From: Nephromyces sp. MM_2019
Taxonomy: Eukaryota; Apicomplexa; Aconoidasida; Nephromycida
NCBI GenBank assembly: GCA_015657535.1
Contig: JADHZB010001617.1
Coordinates: 1-44,061 of the forward strand
Direction of reading: 5' to 3'
DNA: 44,061 bases
The position numbers and the translations under genes were made by a program. The notes beneath the pieces are model-generated. The model was not told the origin of the DNA. It was given only the letters and a program-made list of their open reading frames with translations, and ran no database searches. Positions 1 to 12,137 of this stretch are shown one piece after another. Numbering within the stretch: position 1 is the stretch's first letter; each line of letters begins with the position of its first letter.

Positions 1-356
1 ATTTCCGCATAACAGCTTGATGCTTCTGCATAAGCTCTAGGCAAACACTGCGAATGTTTGGGATACAAGGAATTACCCTCTTCATCATTTTATGCCTTCT
101 TAGCAATAGAAATACTCCATACATGTATCACATCCTATCAAGTGCAGACTTATCGCTAAAACACACTCCAGAGATCTACAGCAGCACTGATGTTCAACAG
201 CAGCGCACATAGTGACAACAAAAGCATATGCTTTGTCCTGCCATTTAAGTAAACAAATAACAGCTTAGAACACCCCGCAAAGACCAATCACCCACATATT
301 TAGCAGTCACTCCACTTCCATTAAAAAGAGAAAATAATTGATGTTAAATAGCTTAC
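1..356 (-). other. Intron of RPLP0, continuing off the left edge
   Basis: The P0 reading frame stops at a splice donor (GTAAGC on the minus strand, starting at 356), and no P0-like exon is visible from there to position 1. The stretch is AT-rich and A/C-biased on the plus strand, like the other P0 introns. The remaining third of P0, about 115 residues including the acidic stalk tail, must lie to the left of this window. Confidence 0.75.
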
Positions 357-2508
357 CGTCATCATATACGGTGTTAACCCCAAGACCATAAGTGAAGGGC
401 TTTATGTTTAATTTCTGTAATAATGAAGCTGCAGAAGCAGAGACTTTTTCTCCTTGCTTAATCAAATGGACTTGATTTTGAATTTCAATCTGCCCACGAA
501 CAATCTTGGTAGCGATTCCCAAAGCCTAAGATATAGTGTAAAAAATACGCAATAGCCACATAAAGATGAGGACAAATACATTGAAAACACCTAGGCGATA
601 TGTAGGAGAGACGCAATCAAGACACAGAGATATGCATAAAAAACAAAAAGATAGTAATTTAAACAAAGATCTACCCTAAACACAAAGTTCACTTTAATTT
701 ACGTAGAGATTCACCTTATACGCACATGTAACGATGCACTTTAGAAAAACCTATCCACATCAAAAAATATAAACTAAAAACCGAACTGGAGCAACACCTT
801 CTAAATATACAGGAGAACACACATTTCCTACCAAAATCAGCTGAATCACAGCACTGGATACCATCAGACAGAAGCGAAGAAATCAACCAAAGAAGACTTT
901 GCAAACTCATGCAATCGCAAAAAGGCCACACACAAACACACACATTCTTCATTTAGTAGTGCAAACTCTTGATATATGAAACTACAAGACAAACAAAGAT
1001 GCTGGTCTAAAGGCATACAAAATTGGTAAAAAATACCTGAAAGAAACTCGTTTGAGAGGGGTCCAAACCAGTACCTCCGGGAGGAACAAACACATCTAAC
1101 GGAGCTATTACTCCTTGCCTAGCCAACTCAGGAGATTTATTTGCTGTGATAACATCCCTGAAAAAAAGAAGGCTTAATCTTATGAAAATACAACAGTATG
1201 AGGGAGAAAGGTTGCAATGCACTCTAACATACCAGCATGTCTGCGAGTCTTTGCGTGATATTGCACTCCACAGCACTCGCTAAGAATACGCCATTATTTA
1301 TGCATTTATACGATTAAAAACGGGCAAACAGGCAAATATGTGTAAGTTCATGCATTATTTACCAAAATTAGTCTGCATTCGTACCAAGTATGCAAGAGCA
1401 TGTTTGTTCACATCATATAACAAGACATTTGCCTAGGCAAGCAAGACAGTGCTGTTACGTAAGCAGAGAAGGGTTAATTATACGAGAAGCGAAATATTCG
1501 GAGCCTACACACTATAGATTGCACAAGTACATCAGCTTCCAAAACATTTGATAACCACAGGTGTATGTACGCTAATCCAAATACACGAAATGCTAGCATG
1601 CTGAATATTCAAACTTTACTATGATGATAAGAAAAACACACACCGACACACCCACACCGAAATGCACACACATGCATACGTCAATACATATACTAATGCA
1701 CAGTGAGGTTCATTCTCCAACACATACCGTATCTCAAGAGGCTCTGCTCCGCAAAAAATGAAGCCGACATTCAGCTTAACAAGGTCGATCAAATTCTGAA
1801 TTTGTGGCATTGTCTCCAACTGCTGCCCGAGAGCACATCTCATTAAAGTCTAAAGAGAGAGAAACAGGGAAGGCAAGGCAGCAATGAAGATCGAGGTTTT
1901 TCAGTACACCAACCAAGAGATAAGAAACGAGAATATAACCACAAATGATAACAAAAGAGAACATTCTCAAGCTTACAGTGAAGGCAATCACACTTCGAGC
2001 TTCAAGCACTATACAAACAGAAATCTTCATATAGACACAACTTCATCGACAGATCACAACATAATATCGCGCACAAGGCCTATTTAACGAGGAAAAATAA
2101 TCCGCAAAACTATTCAATGAGAGGCTACCATATCAATTTGGCGAAAAAAGCCTCCCTAAGTACACTCAAGAAGCCAAAAATACACAGATAAACCTTTCGC
2201 CTATGAAAATACCTACGAAGATCCTATTGTACAAGGAAAAATAACATCAGATCATCCTGATATATAATCAAACATCAACACACATACACGTTCCAAGAGA
2301 AAAAGTAAGCTTTAATTCTTACATTCTTTCCCATTAAGATTTCAGCACGCCCTCGCAATGAAGCCCTAATATCCGCCAACTGTTTGGAGCCCACATGATC
2401 AGCACCAACAATAAGAATCTTCGGATACTGCTGAACGAGATCCTTCAGCTTAGAGATGTAGATCCGCTTTTTGATCGTAGCACTATTCTCCTTCATCTTT
2501 GCAGACAA
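357..2508 (-). CDS. RPLP0: 60S acidic ribosomal protein P0 (uL10), 5' four exons
   Basis: P0 anchors the P1/P2 stalk on the large ribosomal subunit and helps recruit elongation factors. Exons on the minus strand are 2508-2323, 1849-1728, 1157-1037 and 525-357, with phases 0, 2, 0 and 1. They encode residues 1-62, 63-102, 104-143 and 144-199; codons 103 (Arg) and 200 (Gly) are split. Diagnostic family segments are [73 protein letters not shown] and [10 protein letters not shown]. All three introns (about 470-570 bp) have GT donors and AG acceptors; the acceptors of exons 2 and 3 have clear pyrimidine tracts. The start at 2508 gives the usual short P0 N-terminus; a second ATG lies three codons later (MSAKM). 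The gene is partial: roughly 200 of about 310 expected residues are present. Its wording matches apicomplexan P0 as remembered, which is the best taxonomic clue in the window. Confidence 0.97.
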
Positions 2509-4560
2509 TTAGCTACTCTATGCATATACATATAACCTGAGCACACAGCCGATGGGATCAATACGTCAATGAGGTAATATCAATACACTTGTATATAAAA
2601 AAACATTCACATAAAGCATAGCACATTATTGTCAAGCAGTGATGCATGCAAGCACACAAGAATACATGATGCAGTTCGGAATATATACACTATTCACACA
2701 TCGAACATTTTGAGTATTTACTAGCTCAAATGAGGGAGAAAACAAGTATAAGAATCAAAGATGGCTAGATTTGAGTGCAAAAATCGATAATCTGTTGCCT
2801 AAAAGAGTAGATTGCACTTTTATGTACAAGCTGCAAGAAATCGTAACTAGCCCGAACACCTCGAATGTCTGAAATCATTAGAATATTCAACATAGCAGCT
2901 CCATTTGAAAGATATGTTTAGAATTGTGAAAAATCTTTACTAAGAAAAAAAAACATTATCACATATTAAGCTCTCTCAAATCACTCCATATATATGTGAC
3001 ACACATTCAACGTTGCCTATGCACCCCTTCAGAATCACCCTAGATCAACACACACACTTTTGAAAAACAACTACTCAGGGAGATCATGCCTAACACGCCA
3101 AATCCTAATTCAAGTAAAACCACTCAACAGACATGATTCCATGCACTTGAAAAACTGCTTAGGAAGGCGATATCTACACGGGGAGATCTCCGCCTCCAAA
3201 AGGGAACCTAATTCCGTGTTCTCCACTACTATCATATCCTCTTTTTCTTACAGATTCATAGAATTCTCTCACACACCCAGGAATAACAAAGAAAATTACT
3301 CATACGATCAAACATAAACATTTTTCACGCATAGGAAACCGAATATGTAACTCCCAAGAACAAAGCCTATAGTAAGCACACACATACAAATTTAAACCTT
3401 TAACAATGCTCAGAAAAGTTACTACATGAAAGCGCCGATAAAGCCACTATGCAGCTTTCAAGGAACCAAGACAAACAGGAATACAGGTATACTGAAAACA
3501 TCCATAAAGCATACACAAAGTATTTCAGGTTAGAATATCAAAAAGAGGGTTAGCAAAGGCCCCAAAACATTCTCAAGCACTACACTGGCCGATCCCACGG
3601 GTATATGTGAACTGCGTGAACGAACATGTAGAGGCAAGTGGCCTTCAATTGTATAAAGCTATATTTCGTATATTCGCAGGATACTGATAAGTTATCACAA
3701 GAAAACTCAAAAAACCCACAGCTTTGGAATGGTTGGAAAGCAAAGGGAGGGTAGGGGAGGGTAGGAGAGGTTAGGGGGAGAAAGAAGAGGGAGGGTAGGG
3801 CAAGAAATACGAGGCAAAGCAGAGGCAGCACAAATGCAGATAGCACACGCACAGAACAGAGTGAGAAACAGAGGCAGAAAGTACAAGTAAAGAACAAACG
3901 CAGAGAGCAGAGAAACCGAGTCAGAACAGAGGCACATGCAGAGGAAGATATATATAGAGGAAGATGCAAATCAACCAATCACAAAATTAGCTCTCTACAG
4001 TTGAGATACGGAATCACACATGAAGCACACATAAAAACTACCAAAACACATACAATCCAGAACACAAAGAGTTAACCATACAAATTACCTTAAAAGGAAA
4101 CACCAGCTACACAACTACGCCAACTCATTAACTGCAACGAACCGAGTCCTCACAAAAGCATATAGTCCAGCAGGCATCTTACCCTCAAGTTCATACACCT
4201 CTCAAAATTCAACCAAATGAGGATAAAGCAGCACAGGGCAGACTTCCATTAAGAAGCTTGAACAATACACACCACATACCGATCCACAACTCATACACTC
4301 AGGAACACAAATTACGCCCATGCTGTGGTCGCAGGCCCTTTTCAAGCAATACCTGCAAAGGAGGATGGGGAGCCCACAAACACTTTGTGGAGAGAATCTT
4401 AGATAACACTGACTATACAGAGACGCTACTCGACGAGAAAATCATCAGCTTTCCCTCCTTTGAGAGCCAACATAGAAGATATCCCAAGAAGAGGGGATGT
4501 CTGAAGTGGACGTGATTACTGATGACAACTCGTTTGAGGGAGTGCTATGCTTAAAAGAAT
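2509..4560. other. Non-coding stretch upstream of RPLP0
   Basis: No convincing exon is visible on either strand. Short open frames here lack splice context and family motifs. The plus strand stays rich in A and C up to about 4550, as in the P0 introns, then turns G/T-rich. A long 5' untranslated leader or leader intron of RPLP0 could therefore extend this far, but this is inference only. Confidence 0.4.
3720..3950. repeat. Purine-rich tract, degenerate GA-rich repeat
   Basis: The plus strand is almost all purine, with an irregular GGGAGGGTAGG-type unit near 3735-3795 followed by GCAGAGA/CAGAGG units. Long open frames on the minus strand across it (Leu/Ser/Cys/Phe-rich) are artefacts of the pyrimidine-rich complement. 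Confidence 0.7.
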
Positions 4561-4944
4561 GAACCGCTATGAAGCAGAGGGCTTAGCTTAGCATTGGAGA
4601 GTATGGAAGAGTACACATCGTTGAGGGGTACGAATGGGGGAACTTAAACCACAGGGGGGGTCCGGGCCCCATGTTAAAAGAAGAACCCGAACGGGTTGAG
4701 CGAGTGTTAGCCGCTTGTGTGTGCTGATAGCGCGAGTTCGACAAAAGCAGCCGTGTGCGAGCTCAAGGTGCGTGAAGCCGCGACATCGAAATGGCAGTAG
4801 CAAGTGGCAGTGATGGTGGTTTTGGGTGTTAGCGTGGGGATGTAGGTTTGTTGTTATTGGCTTAAGGGATTGCGCTTATGAGCGGGAGCGTAGCTTGTGT
4901 GGAGAAAAATGCGTGTGTGTGTCAGAGAAGAGTATATATATACG

Positions 4945-5260
4945 TCTTGGGAAGCGTATTTGAGTAGGTTGGGAAGGTGTTTGGAGGGTGCTAGAGGAGC
5001 TTATCCCAGTAGTTTGGGAGGGTTTTACAAGAGCTTATTCCAATAGGTTGGGAGAGCACCAGAAGCGATTCTTACAACAGGTTGGGAGAGTGTTGCGTGG
5101 GAGGTTAAGAATAGGTTGAGAGGGCGTTAGAGGAGTTTATTCCAGTAGTTTGAGAGAGTGCTAGGAGAGATTCTTCTAGCAGGTTGATATAGCGTTTTAC
5201 AAGAGCTTCTTCCAATAGGTTGGGAGAGCTTATTGCTTCGTAGGAAGAGAGCTTATTTGA
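4945..5260. repeat. Degenerate G-rich minisatellite
   Basis: The phrases TAGGTTGGGAGAG and AGAGGAGCTTATTCCAGTAG recur with substitutions and variable spacing. Examples are near 4965, 4995, 5020, 5045, 5080, 5130, 5180 and 5210. At least seven partial units are visible, with no open reading frame through them. The unit length is irregular, roughly 30-60 bp. Confidence 0.75.
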
Positions 5261-6015
5261 ATACAACCGGATAACCTAGTGAGAGCAAATTGCAATTTGT
5301 TGGCAGAGGGTAACACAAAAGGCTGGGGGAATACACGTGTACATGGTTGGGGAGCATACGCATGTGTGTTAGGATGGGATATCTTTTTTCGATGAAATTT
5401 CTGCGTGTGGCTCTCAGACCGTCAAGTCTAGGCGCTAAGAGCGACTGAATAGAAGTAGAAACTTTGCATATATTCTAAAATAGTGGCAGTTTCTCATAGT
5501 ATAATGCCATATGAAATTGCTTTTCGAGTACCTCAAAGGCATCAATAGGTTCATCGAGGGAACTTGTGAAGCAAAATTTTGGGGCATCGATTGGCATACT
5601 TACCGGACGAGCGAAACTTTCACACGACATTTAGGAAGGTACTAAGCAGTCACACTGCATAATATACTTCGCATGAAGAGGTGGCAATTTCAATGATATT
5701 GATGTCACAAAGTCATATATCTAGTCATGAAAATCTCATCAAAAAGGAGATAGCATAGGCTGGAGCAAACCACCTAGAAAATGCATGACCATAGCTTATA
5801 ACATGAACTCGAGTAATAAGGGACACACACGGGGAAGTATGTATACATTAAGGCAAAAGCTTTAGAATCTTTGGTACTCCTGCAAAGTTGCTCGAATTCA
5901 TACAAAGATTCAGTACAACCTGTGCTAGGAAGTTTCTCCATAGATACAAGGATAACTCTCCTATGAAAGAATTCGTAGCAATTCATGTACCTTCTGTTAT
6001 ATGTGCAGAGATCCC

Positions 6016-6241
6016 TCAGGCTAGCAATCACTTCATAACTCATAGCTGGGCCTTTCTCTGCAGTTCTATATGAGTAACAACGTAAAACCCCCTAGACAAG
6101 GCGGCAAGTTGTTCTTGGGCTTCGTGCTTCAGGCTAACAATCTACACATAACTCCAGGCTGGGGCTTTGTATACAATTCTGTATGTGAATAACCACGTAA
6201 AATCCCCTCAATAAGGCAGGCAGTTGCCGTTGGCTTTCGTG
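6016..6241 (+). repeat. Tandem duplication, about 113 bp, two diverged copies
   Basis: Copy 1 starts at 6016 and copy 2 at 6129. Both begin TCAGGCTA, share ACGTAAAA followed by a CCCC run and an AAGGC segment, and end in TTCGTG. Substitutions and small indels have built up. No reading frame is conserved between the copies, so this looks like non-coding duplication. Confidence 0.8.
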
Positions 6242-7565
6242 AATATGTTGGTATCTCGGTGGCTTTTCCAGAACGACTAAATGAAGGTGTAATTATTGGT
6301 GTCCAGCTAATTTTTCCGTGCACTGGCGCGCATAGCATGCACGTCTACAACCTCGTAGCAAAAGCACGCCAATCTTTACATAGATTCTGCTTGAAATTGA
6401 GAGTTATCCTATTGAACTCTCATTTTTTCCTGTACTCTTAGTATAATCCTCCATGTCGTAAATCATCGGAGTTTGACAGCTGAAAGAAAAAGCCTGCATA
6501 TACATCTCTGCAGCGACTTTACCTTTCTCTCATTACTCTATGAGGACATCTACAGATGCCTGGGTGGACTGCGATATCATGTGCTACACCCCAAATCGCC
6601 ATCGTTGCCGCGAAACTCATTCAGAACGGGACTAGCATCTACTAAGCTTACAGCTTTTAAGACGCTCATTCACCTATACCCACATGTGGAGCTGCCAGAG
6701 TGGATCTTGTGCACTTTAAAAAAAGAGGCATAGAGGTATATTAAGCGTATTTATTACCTTTTCATGTCTACTGCTGGGCTCAGGAAAACAGCGGCCAGAG
6801 CCTGATTCAGCGGGTGAATCTCAGAATTATCACTATCACACCAATACCAGTGTGGTTTTTAAAGAAATCTCGCATATTAAATTCCTTTATTTATGTTTTA
6901 AGCATTCTTATTGTTTGCAATTATATCAATTTGGCAGTAATTTATTGAATTTATTTGAAGAAACCTGAAAATTTTGGATAATCGTATTGAAAACTTCATC
7001 TTTAATTTTTGAATTTTCTTCTAAATAGTTACTAATGTTGCTCCATCAAGTTTTATTGCTCTAGTTGGGATATTTTTTACATAGTCGGCATGCCCTGGAC
7101 ATTCCACATTTGTATGCATTACTTAATAAACATATTAATCCATATGGCAAGTATTACATTTAAAATTTTGAATAAAAATTTCTATTTTTTAATTAAAAAC
7201 ATGTTTTATTATATTATACTTTCTTGTCTTTCGTAGAAGAGGTGCCTATGTCACTTATCGTTGCTTATATAAGCAGCGTACTCATCATTTTGTATCACCT
7301 TGGTAACTTTATCCGAGTGCCCTCTGCAAAAGAATGAACTCTCACAGCCTCTCCGCCGACGCATGTACACTATCACAGTTTCTCCGACATCAAGGCCGTT
7401 TATCGATGTGAAGCTTCTGTACCGCCAAAAAACTTCCCCCGCGGCCAAGAAACGATAGTAGCTTGGGAAGCTCTGTAGCTACTTTATTCAATACAAACCA
7501 CTTCTCCGCACTACAAAGTGGAAGTTTTCACCTTTTTTTATGCTCCGACAAGCCTCTAGAACCAC

Positions 7566-10500
7566 TCAAAGGCAGGAATACGTAAAACTGGCGTACAGAG
7601 GTGGAGGAAGAGGATCTGCAAGAGAAACCTTAGCAAGAGTTGCTGGAGGATCTATTTCAAAAATGTGTGCAAGTATATTTTGTGTAGATTGTATGTCTTG
7701 CTGCGTTAACACAGCCAGTTTCTTATACATACGCTTGCGAAAGAAGAAGTTGGCAAAGCTTGTCTGTAGACTGAACCAGGTGAGCCTATTCATGTAGAGC
7801 TTTGCCGCTAAATGGTGGTAACGGCAAGCACCAGATTTTTCGCATGCACGTATCCCGAGTAGGATGCACATATATAGAATAACGATTGCCATATATAGAA
7901 TAAAACTTGGATAAGATAACCCCCAACGGCGACACGCATAAGCAAACCTACCAAGGTATATAAACACAGACAAGGTTAAAGCAGTAGCAGAATATGAAAC
8001 TAGTACACATCACAAAACGCTATCGAAGAAGCAAAGCTTCTCCGGAGAGAAAACGGGTACGAATACTTTAATATAGGAGCTTGACCATTTACACAACACG
8101 AAAACAGTAACACTTGGCAAAGTCACACAAAACTCAGCTGCCCCATTTTATGACAAGGGAGCGAAATAATGCTTAGCAATAGACCCTACTTGCCATGTAG
8201 GTAAACAAGTTCGTGTGGCAATTTGAAAAGTTACGCATACGCTGCAAAAGTCAACACCCATACCAGAGTAAAAGCTTCGCATATTTCAATCTAGAATGCA
8301 TCTTCCTGTGAAACTTCAATACTCTCCGCAGAGGCTTCTTCTTTGAACGTATTAGCAGTTAGCCGAGTAAGGCTCCCATAGTTCATTTTTAAAAAAAAAT
8401 GATGGTGTGAAAATTCACTGAGCTCGCCTACACCCCAAAATCCAATTAAATTTTCTGCGGCTCACACACATATGAGAATGAAGATAAGTCAATAAGCCTA
8501 AATTATCGCACAAACTACTCGTATAGCCACACTCGAGAGCATAGTCTAGCAAAGTTTCCCTTACAGAATACACGAAAATATCCGCAAACGGGTGTGCGTA
8601 GGAAGAAAATTTCATTAGACAGAATTTCTTCCAAAGCACAAACCCGCTTAGAAAAGCTTCTGCGAAGGTTTAGAGCTATCAAAAGGATACACATAGTATA
8701 AAGATTTTTTTTTCAAGAACGTAGATAGCGTACTCTCTCTAGCGCTCCTCCCTACCTTATTCTGTTGGCAAACTTTCGCTATACAACCATCCTTACTTCA
8801 TGCGTCCCAATGTGCGCTCATTTGTGCTTTAGCAGATCTTTACGTCTCTGTGACCCGTTTGATTATAGCTAAGTACAGTTCGACGTGATTCTAAACAGAA
8901 GCCTAGGTGGATGTCTTCATGCATGAGTCCATATGCAAGAAATCCATATAAATCTTGCTCTATACGCGTCTATGCGCATTTTCAACCACATTTATATGCA
9001 TTCTTCTACCCAAACACATGTGCGTGTGTGTGTACCGAGGTGCACATATATATGCAAAGCAGGCGGATTACACAGTAGAGTAAGCTCATCTTTACGCAGC
9101 AAGAACAAATTTGAGCTTAGGTCAAGCAAATCCGGACCCTGTAGATCCCCTTCTTACCCTACTACGACTCTATAGAAAAAGAAACGCTTGCACACAATTA
9201 CTTGTTGCAAAAAGAAGTGCCAAAATCCATAGCACCGAAAACAATGCAACTGATAAAGGCGTCATAATAAGCTCCAACCAAAGGCCCTAAATTCTTCTTT
9301 GTGCCATTCATCATTATAGCTAATTCAATCGGCAGTAAATGTTCGTCTCAAGTGAATAACGCAGCCCCCAGAAACAAAACCCCCAGCTAGTTAGCTTATA
9401 CTTCACAAAAGTTAACTCGTGCACACATCCGCCGCAAATGTAAAGAGCCCCCCAATCAAAGAATATACGCGCTGCTTCACAGGCGATGAGCTCGCTCAAA
9501 TCGACAGATGCAATGTCGCAGATGTAAAGTAGACTGGGCCAAAACAGCATTTCACGCGCAAAGTGACGTGGAACACATAGGCAATATGAGACATTTGCAG
9601 CACGAAATATCCTAGAGAAGGCAAATAAAGTCAAAAATTCACAAAATATTAAAAGCTATGGGGGTGCCCATACACTTTCCTCGACATATTTGGAAAATGA
9701 AGCAAATCATCAACACATCGATACTAGCCGCTTATACAAGTTCTCTCCATTTAGGACTTAAATTCGACCTTCAATGGTCAAGTCCATTCGGCCAAATCAA
9801 TCTACAAGGGGCATGTAATGGTAGTCCGAAATTCTACGGGTTTTATGCTATGAGCAATAGCGTGGAATAGCCACATTCGAAGAAAATTCTTACGGTAAAA
9901 CAAGTACGCAGAATTAAGATCAACTGCTGCTAACGTGTCCGAAGCAAAGGGTGCCTAATAACATATCTAACGGATGTAGTTTTTAGCCGACCAAAAGCAG
10001 AGCCGGCCACACTCCTGTATTGATGCCGTAAATATACTAATCCATTCCACCTTCATTCTTAAAAGCGTAAATTCCACTTTCATGTTAAACTAAATGCCGC
10101 TATCACACAAAAAAGGCATTTCTCGAAGAAGCCGAGCACGAAACCACATAACTGGCCCCACCAAAAGCTACTCATCGCTTCAGGATATGAGCATACCGGG
10201 CAAGTCACCAAGGAGCAAGAAAAAACTAGACAGATCATACCCACTGAACTTTTCACTGTTTTTGCTATGAAAAAGGGATTTCACACATTACTCTAAGCAA
10301 GAAGCACGTAAATTTAGTGTTGCAACGGCTTCAAAAGAGATAGATTTACTTATAATAGCTCAAAAATTTAACAAGTCAGCAGCAGAAATCACAGGAGAAT
10401 AGCTTTTCTCAATGAAATGATATATACAGGCAAATATCGAAACCAGTAGTACCAAAAATCAGAAAAACGCGCAATCGCTTTCGAAATAGGCATCACCAAC

Positions 10501-12137
10501 ATGAAGAAAAGAAACTAAATACGTATTGCTGCAATGCAAGCGAATACAGACGTAGACGCTGTAATAACTAGCTTACGATTGTGCGATATAGATCACGTGG
10601 CCACACTGCATCAGCAAAAATCTCTGAAATATCCAGAGAACATAGCCTGTCTACCTTGTATGCAGATATGTACACCAGAAAAACTAGCTTAGTATGTGAG
10701 AAAGGAAGGCCTTTTTTCCAGTAAAAACACAATGGATACATTTTGCCACAAAAACTCTCAAAAGCTCGGTTAAAACCTAATCTATGCTGATCAAAAACAA
10801 GAATTAACATGATATTTTCCATTTAATGGAGTATACGATACTTCGCAGTTGAACTAAGGCACGCAAAATAATCAAAAAAGCTACAGCACTAACATAGAAA
10901 GCAATAAAAATTGAAAATAATGGCAAAATAGCGCACAAAAATACTTCAATCTTTGAGATGATAACTTCAGCATACAACAAAGCTTCATGAAATTGTTAAT
11001 AAAACATGAATCCAACAACAAAATAGTCTTGATATAAGCATAACAAATTTAACGAGGATGGGATAACAAAAAGGAAGAGAAATTGATACAAACATAAAAT
11101 CTAAAAGTAGATCAAGGCATAGGTTTTTCCTATTTTTATGTAGACGGCCATTCAAACTACAATTTTTCACTCTAAAAACAAGAAAAAATATTTGCTTCAT
11201 CTCAAATTTAAGGCAAAACAAAAAGAAGGAGATACTGCATCTTTTTCAGGCGAACACAATAGCTTTTATTAAGCACATAATTGTATTGAAGACACCGGAA
11301 AGAAATGAAAAAAACGAGAAAAAAGGATGAATTTTCCCGCACCACCAGCTACTAGACCAAACAACCACAAAACGATTAATACCATAAATACCCAAACCAT
11401 TTAAATCCTTCGCTGAACATTCCTGAATAAGTTCTTAACCTCCACCTCTCTACTTCAATCAGCCTCCATTCATCTGCTTCAACACAACCCTACTCCTGTA
11501 TCTCATAAAACCTCTACTTCCTGTATTTCATCATACCCCTACTTCTCTATTTCATTAAATATCCATTATTTTACTTCACAAAAAACCTCTACTTCTGTAT
11601 CTCACCACACCTCTACTCCTCTACTCCATCGCACCTCTACTCCTCTACCTCACAAAATATTCACCCGCCTGCTCTTCTTAAACTTCACCAACCAACCCAA
11701 CCAAACTCCATCAAAAATCTCATCTTCACAAGCCCTCGAACCCTCAAATTTGTAACAAAAGAAACCTCCACAACCTCATGATCCCAAGCCATTTTATTTT
11801 CAAAGCATGAATAGTCCACCCCTTCTAAATGATGCGACCCTGGAACCACCAACCGCTAACCCTTAAACTCCATCTTTATGTGCAGCAATTTTATCATCTT
11901 TGCATCCTACCTAAACAGTGCAACAAAAGCAAATATCAACACACCAATTGCACACGCCATCCTAATTAATATAGCGATTGTGGACACCAAGTGTTCATTA
12001 TCGAAAGCCTTTCTCGCTCTGAGTTTCAAACCCAGCCAAGTACATATAGAAGCATCGGCAGTCCCGTTACTAGGATCACTCCATGAGCAACGCGTCGAAG
12101 TACTACTGCGCATATCAAAATTTGGATCTTCATCCAT
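7566..12137 (-). CDS. Tentative multi-exon membrane protein of unknown family
   Basis: No family is recognised. The model joins minus-strand segments 12137-11911, 11171-11090, 10786-10577, 10528-10497, 9611-9402 and 7947-7566. Phases run 2, 0, 0, 2, 2 with no frame break, giving about 380 residues. Exon 1 starts MDEDPNF, is polar, and ends in a clear membrane segment (residues about 50-75, AILIRMACAIGVLIFAFVAL) just before a GTAGGA donor. Exon 5 follows a good acceptor (TTTGCCTTCTCTAG) and has two hydrophobic stretches. Exon 6 holds another (ILYMAIVILYMCILLGI) and a basic to proline-rich tail ending at TGA. Weak points: the exon 2 donor is GTATCA, the exon 6 acceptor has a poor pyrimidine tract, the intron before the 32-bp exon 4 is only 48 nt, and the 1.45-kb last intron could hide exons. 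Exons 1, 3 and 5 are the best supported. It could also be two genes or partly chance. Confidence 0.35.
11440..11665. repeat. Degenerate tandem repeat of about 24 bp
   Basis: The unit CCTCTACTTCTGTATCTCAT plus a few bases recurs about eight to ten times with changes, for example near 11500, 11525, 11550, 11585, 11610 and 11635. In the tentative membrane-protein model it falls in the first intron. It is nearly pure pyrimidine plus A on the plus strand. Confidence 0.75.

Larger units (their letters stand above)
4561..7565. other. Spacer with repeats, no supported gene
   Basis: It starts G/T-rich (about 4560-5400, with the minisatellite listed separately). It then holds a 113-bp duplication (6016-6241) and a strongly AT-rich part from about 6860 to 7240. 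Short open frames at 5774-6043 (minus), 6473-6733 (plus) and 7251-7448 (minus) have no recognised motif and no convincing splice context. Confidence 0.5.

Noticed and set aside
3580..3978. 132-codon hydrophobic minus-strand frame
   Set aside because: It overlaps a purine-rich tract whose complement gives Leu/Ser/Phe codons; no family motif.
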